Shown here piece by piece: positions 55,589 through 63,640 of a DNA stretch of 64,000 bases. Numbering within the stretch: position 1 is the stretch's first letter; every line of letters begins with the position of its first letter. Position numbers and translations under genes: made by a program. The notes under the pieces are model-generated. The model was not told where the DNA came from. It saw only the letters and a program-made list of their open reading frames with translations, and did not search any database. The stretch lies in the NCBI GenBank assembly GCA_002310235.1, contig DBYO01000032.1, positions 11,460 to 75,459 on the forward strand, read 5' to 3'. This DNA is from Bacteroidales bacterium UBA1184 (GTDB lineage: Bacteria > Bacteroidota > Bacteroidia > Bacteroidales > ML635J-15).

Positions 55589-57553
55589 ATGTTCAAACCT
55601 GAATTGCTTTTGCCTGCGGGAAATGTTGAATCGTTCTTTGCTGCCATGGAAGGTGGCGCCGATGCCGTATATCTCGGACTGAAAAAGTTCAATGCTCGCA
55701 ACCGTGCTCGAAACTTTTCGTATGCCGATCTGCAAAATGTTGTGGGCGAGGCACATTCGCGCAATGCAAAGGTATATGTCACGGTGAACACTCTGCTTAA
55801 GAACAGCGAGTTGCCAGAGCTAATCGAGACATTGTCGGCATTGTCGCAATGCCGTCCCGATGCACTGATAATTCAGGACTTGGCTGTTGCAAACATTGTG
55901 CGCAACTTTTTCCCCGAATTGCAGATTCATGCCAGCACGCAGATGTCTGTGCACAATTCGTTGTCGTGCAACTATCTGAAAAAGTGCGGTTTCTCACGTG
56001 TGGTACTCGCGCGTGAACTCTCGATGCACGAATTGTCAGATTTATCGAAGTCGGTAGAGGTGGAAACCGAAATTTTCATTCACGGAGCCTTATGCTATTC
56101 GGTATCGGGACAATGCCTGTTCAGCAGTTATCTTGGTGGAAATTCGGCAAATAGGGGAATGTGCACTCAGGTTTGCCGTCGAAATTTCAATACTTCGAAA
56201 GGTAGCGAGCCATTGTTTAGTATGAAGGATTTTCAGTTGATAGACCTGATTCCAGATTTTGCACGGATGAAAATTTCGTCGCTCAAGGTCGAAGGCCGCA
56301 TGAAGACGCCGGATTATGTGTACAATGTTGCACGTGCGTACCGTATGGCTCTCGACGATCATTCGCGTATTGGAGAGGCAAAGGAAATCCTTTCTTCGGA
56401 TTTTGCCCGCGAGAAGACGCAATGGTTTATGGGACACGATGTTAAGAACGCCGTTACACATAATTCCGAAACTGGTTTGCTTGTCGGGATAATCGAAAAA
56501 ATTGAAGATGGTTGCATCGTACTTGCTTCTGAAATGCAATTGACCGAAAATGCAAAGCTTCGTTGCCGAAATGCCAGCGATACTGATGCCGAATTCATAA
56601 AAATACGTCGCGTTGAGCGTGCCGATGGCAAGATTCTCATTTATTGCAATACTGAAGGTTATTCTGTAGGACAGGCGGTGTATCTGGTTGGATACGAGAA
56701 TCATCCGTTTTCTACAAAGTTCCACCGTCCTGTATCGAAGAAGATATTTTTCCCGTCACCGCAGAAGGTCGAAAGTATCCGTCGTGCATTTCCGGCTGTT
56801 GGTTCACGGGGAGGAGAAATGCGTTTGTTCCTGCGAGTTTCGGATGCGGGAATTCTTAAAAAGTTGAATCCCAATGGATTTGAAGCCGTCTTTGCAAGGC
56901 TTTCTATAAGCTATGCCAAGGCTCTAGCTTCGATGTCGATTCCAAGGGAGACAAAGCAGAAGATTTTTGTCGAGTTGCCGAAATATATTTCGGAACTGCA
57001 GCTTGATGATTGGCGAAATGCTATATCTAGTTTATGTTCAGCAGGTTATATAAGGTTTGTGTTGTCGAATGTATCGCAGATGCCATTGGTTCCGAAAGGT
57101 TGCATTGTAGCCACAAACGAGAATGTGTACCTTATGAACGACGTAGCTGTAAATTTCATAAAGTCGGCTGGTGTGCGCCATTATTGCTATCCGCTTGAGA
57201 GCGATTATCCCAACATGATTTCGGGTAGGGACAGGGGAGGAATCGTTCCGTTGTATTTCCATCCCGACTTGTTTTTCTCGCGTCAGCCAATATCCGAAAA
57301 AGAATTTTCTGACGATGCAAAGCGTAAGTATAATTGCATTAATAGACAGGGATTTACAATCGTGATAGATAAAAATCCGGTTTCGTGGACGCAAAATGTT
57401 TCTAAGTTCAGCAACAAGGGCTTCTGCCGTTTCTTGATTGATATTTCGTACGACAACAATCTTGTGCGCCTGTCGGAGATTCTTCATGCCGTAAGAAATT
57501 CTGTCAAAATATCAGGCAGTACCGATTTCAATATGAAGAAGGGCCTGAAGTAG
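55589..57553 (+). CDS. U32-family peptidase (PrtC/RlhA-like)
   Basis: About 654 residues. The N-terminal half is a TIM-barrel-like U32 domain: ELLLPAGNVESFFAAMEGGADAVYLG, then EIFIHGALCYSVSGQCLFSSYLGGNSANRGMC...CRR, whose Cys residues are the family's iron-sulfur type set. The C-terminal half is the extended domain of longer members. Family roles include collagenase-like proteolysis and rRNA or tRNA modification (RlhA, TrhP); the last is likely for a cytosolic protein like this one, which has no signal peptide. Confidence 0.87.
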   Translation: MFKPELLLPAGNVESFFAAMEGGADAVYLGLKKFNARNRARNFSYADLQNVVGEAHSRNAKVYVTVNTLLKNSELPELIETLSALSQCRPDALIIQDLAVANIVRNFFPELQIHASTQMSVHNSLSCNYLKKCGFSRVVLARELSMHELSDLSKSVEVETEIFIHGALCYSVSGQCLFSSYLGGNSANRGMCTQVCRRNFNTSKGSEPLFSMKDFQLIDLIPDFARMKISSLKVEGRMKTPDYVYNVARAYRMALDDHSRIGEAKEILSSDFAREKTQWFMGHDVKNAVTHNSETGLLVGIIEKIEDGCIVLASEMQLTENAKLRCRNASDTDAEFIKIRRVERADGKILIYCNTEGYSVGQAVYLVGYENHPFSTKFHRPVSKKIFFPSPQKVESIRRAFPAVGSRGGEMRLFLRVSDAGILKKLNPNGFEAVFARLSISYAKALASMSIPRETKQKIFVELPKYISELQLDDWRNAISSLCSAGYIRFVLSNVSQMPLVPKGCIVATNENVYLMNDVAVNFIKSAGVRHYCYPLESDYPNMISGRDRGGIVPLYFHPDLFFSRQPISEKEFSDDAKRKYNCINRQGFTIVIDKNPVSWTQNVSKFSNKGFCRFLIDISYDNNLVRLSEILHAVRNSVKISGSTDFNMKKGLK

Positions 57554-57577
57554 CGGCGCAATGCGTTGCACCGATAG

Positions 57578-57597
57578 AGACGCAAAATCTTGCGTCT
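57578..57597. repeat. 20-bp palindrome AGACGCAAAATCTTGCGTCT
   Basis: Eight-base perfect arms around a four-base centre. Same RGWCG...CGWCY frame as the palindromes at 4456, 9601 and 48067. It could also act as a terminator after the U32 gene, but no T-run follows. Confidence 0.65.
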
Positions 57598-57635
57598 GTA
57601 CAACCGGATATAATAGGAAGCATTGTTTCAAGTGA

Positions 57636-57735
57636 ATTCAAAAATCGTAAATCGTAATTCGTTAATCTAATCGTTTTTAAATCGTTGAATCATTGAATTT
57701 TTAAATCAGCGAAGCTAATCTTTGAATCATCAAAT
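57636..57735. repeat. AT-rich word repeats upstream of miaB
   Basis: Words TCGTAAATCGTAATTCGTTAATC, TTTTTAAATCGTTGAATCATTGAAT and TCTTTGAATCATCAAAT, the same families as other spacers. Confidence 0.6.
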
Positions 57736-57740
57736 TATTG

Positions 57741-57748
57741 TATCTTTG
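57741..57748 (+). promoter_or_regulatory. -7 box (TATCTTTG) for miaB
   Basis: A perfect TATCTTTG 22 bases before ATG 57771, with a TTTG 16 bases further upstream (57721-57724). Confidence 0.6.
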
Positions 57749-57770
57749 CGCCTCATTTCAATTCTCTGCA

Positions 57771-59081
57771 ATGAAAGATAGGAAAATATATTTTGAGACT
57801 TACGGATGTCAGATGAATGTGGCTGATTCCGAGATGGTTGCTGCAATAATGAAGGTTTGTGGCTATACAACTACCGATGATATACAGTCGGCCGATGTGG
57901 TTGTGATAAACACCTGTTCGGTGCGCGATAATGCCGAGCGCAAGATCTGGAACCGTCTCGAATTCATGAAAGGCCTCAAGCATCGTAACAAAGGACTGAA
58001 AGTCGGTGTTATTGGTTGTATGGCCCAGCGTGTTGGCGACAAGTTGTTTGATAGTGGCGCTGTCGATTTCGTTGCTGGCCCCGATGCCTATCGACATATT
58101 CCAGAACTGGTTGAGGAGACTGATATTAAGCCTGTGGCTGATACAGAATTCGATATTTCCGAAACTTACGCAGGAATTGAGCCTGTCCGGCTCGACCGTG
58201 AAAGCATTTCGGGATTCGTTTCTATTACACGTGGATGCAATAATTTCTGCTCTTACTGCATAGTGCCTTATACTAGAGGACGTGAACGCAGCCGCAGTGC
58301 CGACGATATAATTAGAGAGTCGGAAAATCTGCTGGCAAATGGTTACAAGGAACTTACTTTGCTTGGCCAGAATGTAAATTCCTATAAATGCGATGAATAC
58401 GATTTCCCGAAACTAATCGAGGCAGTCGCTCGTAGGGTTCCCGAAATGAGAATCAGGTTCACCACATCGCACCCTAAGGATATATCTGACGAATTGCTTG
58501 AAACTATTGCTCGCAACGATAACATTTGCAATCACATACATCTGCCAGTACAGTCGGGAAGCAACACTGTGCTCGAACGTATGAACCGCAAATATACCCG
58601 CGAATGGTATCTTGACAGGATTGCCGCAATAAGACGAATAATTCCCGATTGCGGGCTTTCGACTGACATATTCTGTGGCTTCTGTGGCGAAACCAATGCC
58701 GACTATATGCAAACTGTTGACTTGATGGAGACTGTAGGCTTTGACTCAGCCTTCTTGTTTAAGTATTCTAATCGACCTGGTACGTTTGCCTCGAAGAATC
58801 TTGTTGACGATGTTCCCGAGGAGGAAAAAGTTGCTAGACTAGCAAGGCTCATCGAAATACAGAACCGCATATCTTTGCAACGTAACCACAGCGACGTAGG
58901 CAAGGTATTCGAAGTGCTGATCGAAGGCGAATCAAAGCGCTCTTCCGACATGTTATTTGGCAGGACGCAGCAAAATAAGGTGGTCGTATTCGATAGAATG
59001 TCGTTTGAAAAGGGCGATTATGTAAATGTAAAAATCATAGAGGCTAGTTCTGCAACTTTAAAAGGAATTGTAGTTCAATAA
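57771..59081 (+). CDS. miaB: tRNA-2-methylthio-N6-dimethylallyladenosine synthase
   Basis: 436 residues. UPF0004 domain with three Cys (YGCQMN, NTCSVR, IGCMAQR), radical SAM motif C-N-N-F-C-S-Y-C near 155 with the signature SITRGCNNFCSYCIVPYTRG, and a C-terminal TRAM domain. It adds the 2-methylthio group to i6A37 in tRNA. Start at ATG 57771; a frame extending to 57738 would include the promoter box. Confidence 0.96.
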   Translation: MKDRKIYFETYGCQMNVADSEMVAAIMKVCGYTTTDDIQSADVVVINTCSVRDNAERKIWNRLEFMKGLKHRNKGLKVGVIGCMAQRVGDKLFDSGAVDFVAGPDAYRHIPELVEETDIKPVADTEFDISETYAGIEPVRLDRESISGFVSITRGCNNFCSYCIVPYTRGRERSRSADDIIRESENLLANGYKELTLLGQNVNSYKCDEYDFPKLIEAVARRVPEMRIRFTTSHPKDISDELLETIARNDNICNHIHLPVQSGSNTVLERMNRKYTREWYLDRIAAIRRIIPDCGLSTDIFCGFCGETNADYMQTVDLMETVGFDSAFLFKYSNRPGTFASKNLVDDVPEEEKVARLARLIEIQNRISLQRNHSDVGKVFEVLIEGESKRSSDMLFGRTQQNKVVVFDRMSFEKGDYVNVKIIEASSATLKGIVVQ

Positions 59082-59159
59082 ATTACAATTCCAAAGTTGT
59101 TCATATGCTTTGGTAAATAAAAATTGGAATAAAAATTTGTTGTAAAAAAATAATTTGTG

Positions 59160-59167
59160 TATCTTTA
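59160..59167 (+). promoter_or_regulatory. -7-like box (TATCTTTA) with -33 TTTG for tonB
   Basis: TATCTTTA differs from the consensus in the last base. A TTTG 20 bases upstream (59136-59139) is in the -33 position. ATG 59202 lies 34 bases downstream. Confidence 0.5.
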
Positions 59168-59201
59168 CAACCGAAAAATATAATTTAGAAAGGACAATAT
59201 T

Positions 59202-59903
59202 ATGCAAGTAAAGAAATCACCAAAAGCTGATCTCGACAGATTGAGAATCATCTTTTTAGAAATAGGAGCAGTTGTTGCGTTGGCAGCATGTCTTGTTGCT
59301 TTCGAATGGTCGTCGGAAGACGCTTCGCTGGGATCTCTTGGCGATTTGACAATTGATGAAGTCATTGAAGAGGAAATTGACAATACTATCCAGGAAGACG
59401 AACAGCCGGAAGAACCGGAACCAGAACCGGAACCAGAACCCGAGCAGATTATCGAGGAACTTGTTATTGTAGAAGATGACGTAAAGGTTGATGACATCAA
59501 CATCAATACCGAAGCTGATGAAAAGACTCAGACTCAGATTCATATCGTTGAAACTATTGAGATTGAGGAAGAAGAAGAGGTTGAGCCTGTTGCTTTCGCT
59601 GCAGTAGAAAATAAGCCTGAGTATCCTGGTGGTGACGTTGCTCTTATGAAGTATTTGGCAGAAAATACCAAGTATCCACCTATCGCAAAGGAAAATGGTG
59701 TATCGGGTAGAGTTTTCATCCAGTTCGTAATTGACAAGACTGGTGCCGTTACCAAAGTAAAGGTTCTCCGTGGTGTTGACCCTGCTCTTGATGCCGAAGC
59801 TTTGAGAGTTGTTAAGGCAATGCCAAAATGGAAACCAGGTTCTCAGAGAGGAAAGGCAGTGCCTGTAACTTATCAGGTGCCAATCAACTTCAAGTTGAAC
59901 TAA
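59202..59903 (+). CDS. tonB: TonB energy-transducing protein
   Basis: 233 residues. Cytosolic start, one membrane anchor (about 11-31), a long periplasmic linker that is unusually acidic (Glu/Pro repeats at about 60-85, with few Lys), and a C-terminal TonB domain (about 140-233) with GRVFIQFVIDKTGAV and PKWKPG. It links the ExbBD motor to outer-membrane receptors such as the one at 1487-3697. A hairpin terminator follows, so the next gene is probably a separate or read-through transcript. Confidence 0.88.
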   Translation: MQVKKSPKADLDRLRIIFLEIGAVVALAACLVAFEWSSEDASLGSLGDLTIDEVIEEEIDNTIQEDEQPEEPEPEPEPEPEQIIEELVIVEDDVKVDDININTEADEKTQTQIHIVETIEIEEEEEVEPVAFAAVENKPEYPGGDVALMKYLAENTKYPPIAKENGVSGRVFIQFVIDKTGAVTKVKVLRGVDPALDAEALRVVKAMPKWKPGSQRGKAVPVTYQVPINFKLN

Positions 59904-59924
59904 GAAATTATTGCTAAAATATTT

Positions 59925-59950
59925 GCCCTGCCTAACGACAGGGCTTTTTT
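59925..59950 (+). terminator. rho-independent terminator after tonB
   Basis: GCCCTG (59925-59930) and CAGGGC (59939-59944) form a stem with an eight-base loop, followed by TTTTTT. Confidence 0.85.
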
Positions 59951-59970
59951 ATGGACTAAAATGATTAATT

Positions 59971-60378
59971 ATGAGATTTAAGTTGATAATATTATTAATA
60001 GGTATGGCATTACCATTGTTGTCGTACTCGCAAAACAATAATGCAGTAAATGGTAAAGATGCAGAATATGCCGTCAGCGAACTCGATAGCCAGCCCGAAT
60101 TTCCAAATGGAAATGATGGCCTTGTAAAATATTTGTCGGAAAATATCAATTATCCGAAGAAAGCGTTGAAGAAAAACATAATGGGAAAGGTGTATGTTCA
60201 GTTTGTAATCGATAAGACTGGAAAAGTTACCGATGTTGTGGCTGTTAGAGGCGTTGACAAATCGCTCGACAAGGAAGCCGTACGTGTCATAAAGGCGATG
60301 CCAAGCTGGAAACCAGGAATGAAAGACGGGGCACCTGTCAAGGTTAAATATACAATTCCTATTAATTTTAAATTCTAG
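59971..60378 (+). CDS. secreted TonB C-terminal-domain protein
   Basis: 135 residues with a signal peptide (1-20, ending LLSYSQ) and then only the TonB C-terminal domain: PEFPNGNDGLVKYLSENINYP, GKVYVQFVIDKTGKV and PSWKPG. The domain is clearly paralogous to that of tonB upstream. Without an anchor it cannot transmit force; it may bind receptors as a soluble competitor or have another role. hflX starts seven bases downstream. Confidence 0.82.
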   Translation: MRFKLIILLIGMALPLLSYSQNNNAVNGKDAEYAVSELDSQPEFPNGNDGLVKYLSENINYPKKALKKNIMGKVYVQFVIDKTGKVTDVVAVRGVDKSLDKEAVRVIKAMPSWKPGMKDGAPVKVKYTIPINFKF

Positions 60379-60385
60379 CCGAGAA

Positions 60386-61564
60386 ATGTTTGAGTGTCAG
60401 GAAGAAGAATTCGAGAAGGCAGTCCTTGTAGGAATTGTTAATCGCCAGCAGACGCGTGAACAGGTTGACGAATACCTTGCAGAGCTTGATTTTCTTGCAA
60501 ATACTGCAGGGGTAGAGCCTGTTAAGAGATTTGTGCAGAATGTCGATTCTCCAAATACACGTACATACGTTGGAACGGGTAAGCTTGAGGAGATAAAGCA
60601 ATATATACAGGAGAACGAAATCTCTCTTGTGATTTTCGACGACGAACTGCAGCCAACACAGCTTCGAAATATTGAACGTGAACTTCAGGTGAAAGTTCTC
60701 GACCGCACAAATCTTATTCTTGATATTTTTGCACAAAACGCTCGTACTGCACATGCAAAGGCTCAGGTGGAACTTGCGCAGTATCAGTATCTTTTGCCAC
60801 GATTGGCTGGTATGTGGACTCACTTGGAACGTCAGCGTGGCGGTATCGGTATGCGTGGTCCTGGTGAAACTCAGATAGAAATCGACCGTCGTATCGTTCT
60901 CGACAAGATTGCCAAGCTAAAGCTCGATTTGCAGAAGATTGACAAGAACATGGTTCAGCAGCGTAAAAATCGTGCCGGTATTGTCAGGGTTTCGCTGGTT
61001 GGATATACCAATGTCGGCAAATCGACCATAATGAACCTCATTAGCAAGTCGGAAGTGCTGGCACAGAACAAGTTGTTCGCTACTCTCGACACTACCGTGC
61101 GCAAGGTCGTGATAAACAATCTGCCGTTCCTGCTTAGCGATACCGTTGGTTTTATACGTAAGTTACCGACTACGCTCATCGAATCGTTCAAATCGACGCT
61201 CGACGAGGCTCGCGAATCCGACCTTATAATACATGTGGTAGATATTTCGCATCCTTGCTTCAGGGAGCAGATGGAGGTCGTGGAGCAGACTCTTAAGGAT
61301 ATTGGAATTGTAAACAAGCCTATTCTTGTTGTGTTCAACAAGATAGATGCTTTTACCTATACGAAGAAGGACGAGGACGACTTGACGCCTAAGACTCGTG
61401 ACAACTATTCGCTCGACGAGTTAAAGGAAATGTATTTTGCCAAGAATGGCGACTGCGTTTTTGTTTCGGCCAAGGATCTGCAGAATATCGACGAGTTCAA
61501 AACGAAACTTTTCGAAATGGTAAAAAAGATTCATTTCGACAGATATCCTTACAATACAATTTAG
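60386..61564 (+). CDS. hflX: ribosome-associated GTPase HflX
   Basis: 392 residues. N-terminal HflX domain with RTYVGTGKLEEI, the glycine-rich linker ERQRGGIGMRGPGETQIE, and a GTPase domain with G1 GYTNVGKST, G3 DTVGFIRKLP and G4 NKID. It splits or rescues stalled ribosomes under stress. It ends at 61564, directly against the crotonase gene on the other strand. Confidence 0.95.
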   Translation: MFECQEEEFEKAVLVGIVNRQQTREQVDEYLAELDFLANTAGVEPVKRFVQNVDSPNTRTYVGTGKLEEIKQYIQENEISLVIFDDELQPTQLRNIERELQVKVLDRTNLILDIFAQNARTAHAKAQVELAQYQYLLPRLAGMWTHLERQRGGIGMRGPGETQIEIDRRIVLDKIAKLKLDLQKIDKNMVQQRKNRAGIVRVSLVGYTNVGKSTIMNLISKSEVLAQNKLFATLDTTVRKVVINNLPFLLSDTVGFIRKLPTTLIESFKSTLDEARESDLIIHVVDISHPCFREQMEVVEQTLKDIGIVNKPILVVFNKIDAFTYTKKDEDDLTPKTRDNYSLDELKEMYFAKNGDCVFVSAKDLQNIDEFKTKLFEMVKKIHFDRYPYNTI

Positions 61565-62317
61565 TTACTTTTTCTTTTCAAACCACTCTGCGATAATTCT
61601 TTTGCCATCGGTCTGCAAAGTCGATGCGAATTCCTTTATTTCAAGGGTTAGGCTATCCTTGAGATTGTCGTGCATTGTGGAAACGATTTCGTGCTTTGCG
61701 GCGCGAAGTGCTTCGCGTGGCTTTGATGCTAGCAGTTTTGCAAATTCTTCTGCCTTGGCATACAGTTCGTTGCGAGGGAAAACATCTTGCACAATTCCGT
61801 GTTGCTTTGCGTAGTCCACAGGAATTTGCTTGCACGAATACACATAGTATGCGATGTCGGCAGGGGCTATGTACTTCGATAGGAACGAGATTCCGCCAGC
61901 ACCGGGGATTATGCCCATATCGACTTCTGGGAACTTCATGCGGGTTTCGGGAGAGCAGAAACGTATGTCGCAGCGTAGTGCGAGTTCCAGACCGCCGCCA
62001 TAAACTATGCCGTCAAGTGCAGCAATTACTGGAATTTCAAGGTTTAGAAGTCCGTCGTATATGTAGTGGGCGTTGGTTGCCATAAGAACTGCTTTTTCGT
62101 AGTCGGCACCAGCGATTTCGTGCAGGTTGCCACCTGCTGAGAATACTTTTTCGGTGCCTTGGATTATTAGTACTCGGCATTCCTTGTCGTTGCGGACAGA
62201 TTCAACAGCTTCGTGGAATTCCTTTAGGAAAAGCTGGCTCATGGCGTTCATCGTCGGCTCGTTGTCGAATTTGATGGTGGTGATGGTACCGTGGGTTATT
62301 GATATTGTTTCGGGCAT
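61565..62317 (-). CDS. enoyl-CoA hydratase/isomerase (crotonase) family protein
   Basis: 250 residues. The oxyanion motifs FSAGGNLHEI near 60 and GGGLELALRCDIRF near 107 are present, and MGIIPGAGG at about 133 marks the second active-site helix, with Glu in PEVDMG. It handles CoA thioesters, adding water to or isomerising enoyl-CoA. Being next to a KamB-like gene it could serve lysine fermentation, where crotonyl-CoA is made, but the two are separated by about 200 bases of repeats. Confidence 0.85.
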   Translation of the reverse strand: MPETISITHGTITTIKFDNEPTMNAMSQLFLKEFHEAVESVRNDKECRVLIIQGTEKVFSAGGNLHEIAGADYEKAVLMATNAHYIYDGLLNLEIPVIAALDGIVYGGGLELALRCDIRFCSPETRMKFPEVDMGIIPGAGGISFLSKYIAPADIAYYVYSCKQIPVDYAKQHGIVQDVFPRNELYAKAEEFAKLLASKPREALRAAKHEIVSTMHDNLKDSLTLEIKEFASTLQTDGKRIIAEWFEKKK

Positions 62318-62329
62318 GGGAGGGAAGGG

Positions 62330-62420
62330 ATGTTTCTAAGTTTCTAAGTTTCAGGTTTCTGGGTTAACGTTCAAGGTTCAACGTTCAATGTTCAAGGGTT
62401 CAAAGTTCAATGCCATGTTC
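62330..62420. repeat. word repeats (gtttctaagtttc; gttcaaggttcaacg)
   Basis: Blocks GTTTCTAAGTTTCTAAGTTTC and GTTCAAGGTTCAACGTTCAATGTTC. They are complements of the GAAACTTAGAAAC and GAACATTTAAAC words at 6629-6745. Confidence 0.6.
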
Positions 62421-62515
62421 CCTGGTTTCAATGTAGCTTATATTTTGTGATTCGTTATTCATTGATATTTATTTTGTCGCAAAAATATAGTTTTGGTTTG
62501 GATTGGCAAAAATGT

Positions 62516-62575
62516 TTAATTATCAATTATCAATTGTCCATTATCCATTGTTAATTGTCCATTCTTCATTTTCTC
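62516..62575. repeat. word repeat (caattgtccattatcc) covering the end of the KamB-like gene
   Basis: Direct variants of CAATTATCAATTATCAATTG, TCCATTATCCATTG and TTAATTGTCCATTC. They form the 3' end and stop region of the reading frame. Confidence 0.7.
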
Positions 62576-63577
62576 CTTAAACACATCATACACAGGTATG
62601 TTCAGTGCTTCCGAAAGTTCTGTCGTGATTCTTTCCGAATTCAAAATGTATCCGCTGGGCGAGGTGGGGTTGACGCAGACGGCAATGAGCTTTGTGCGTA
62701 ATAGGACCTTGATTTTGCCACCTTTCGACAGGTAGGAGTAGAGCGATTCTGGAGTGACGAAAATCCTTGTGAAATCCTTGACAATCAATGTGGTGTTTTG
62801 TATTTCCTTTTGCATGCGCAAAAGATTCAAAACCTTGTCGGTGACGATTCCGCTGGCGAAAATGGTGGTGCCGTACTCGAAAAGTTTGTCCTTCTTGTTT
62901 TCGAGCAATAGGGTGGAGTCGATGCCAAGGTCGTGGATTTCGTTGTTCTCGTCGATTGCCCAAATGCCACGGTCAATGTTTAGAAGTTTATCGCTCACTG
63001 GAGATTTGTATTCCTCGATATTTATCAGGCTATAGACGAACTTGGTCTTGCGTGTGAGTTCCTTGTAGTCGTGCGAGACGGCTGCACCAGTCGAAAGTAT
63101 CATGCACTCGGTAACCGATGGCGATCCTAACGACTTGCGCGACAATGCACCGTCGATAATGGTAAGCTGACTGCCGTAGCCTTGCATTTCGGCGATTATG
63201 TCCTTAATCCACATTGTGCTGGTAGGGCCGGAAAATATCAGTTTGCCTTGCGATTGCGCCCGTGCCGTTACAAGCCGTCCCAGTGAAGTCGATTGCTTCG
63301 AGATGTTCAGTATTTCCGATGTGATCTTGCGTGTGCGGTAATGGTTCTCGGAGGTGATGAACATGGTCCCGGGATATATTTCGATTTCGGGCTTGTGGGT
63401 GCTTGTCACCTGGTCGACGCTTTCGCCGTCGATGCCGATTGAGGTTATGGCGATTTTGGTGCCGCTGTCGCGTAGCCTACCTATAATATAATTAAGACAC
63501 TCCGTCTTGCCGGTGTTCTTTTCCATTCCGACAATCGACAGTGACTTGTGCTTCAGTATTTCGCTGACAAAGGGCAT
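62516..63577 (-). CDS. kamB: KamB-like lysine aminomutase reactivase subunit
   Basis: 353 residues. P-loop motif GMEKNTGKT (about 17-25) near the N-terminus in the context SLSIVGMEKNTGKTECLNY, seen in the reactivase subunit of lysine 5,6-aminomutase. It sits downstream of lysine 2,3-aminomutase on the same strand, as in lysine-fermentation loci. It should help replace damaged B12 in the mutase. The last ~16 residues (KNGQLTMDNGQL...) are encoded by an intergenic word repeat and probably are not ancestral. Confidence 0.75.
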   Translation of the reverse strand: MPFVSEILKHKSLSIVGMEKNTGKTECLNYIIGRLRDSGTKIAITSIGIDGESVDQVTSTHKPEIEIYPGTMFITSENHYRTRKITSEILNISKQSTSLGRLVTARAQSQGKLIFSGPTSTMWIKDIIAEMQGYGSQLTIIDGALSRKSLGSPSVTECMILSTGAAVSHDYKELTRKTKFVYSLINIEEYKSPVSDKLLNIDRGIWAIDENNEIHDLGIDSTLLLENKKDKLFEYGTTIFASGIVTDKVLNLLRMQKEIQNTTLIVKDFTRIFVTPESLYSYLSKGGKIKVLLRTKLIAVCVNPTSPSGYILNSERITTELSEALNIPVYDVFKEKMKNGQLTMDNGQLIIDN

Positions 63578-63591
63578 CCGTTTGTGTTTAA

Positions 63592-63620
63592 AATAAAGGC
63601 GTGATTAACACGCCTTTATT
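63592..63620 (-). terminator. rho-independent terminator of kamA
   Basis: Perfect 12-bp stem AATAAAGGCGTG (63592-63603) / CACGCCTTTATT (63609-63620) with a five-base loop. On the minus strand it is T-rich afterwards. It separates kamA from the KamB-like gene. Confidence 0.85.
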
Positions 63621-63640
63621 CAATCTAGCATATTTCTGAT

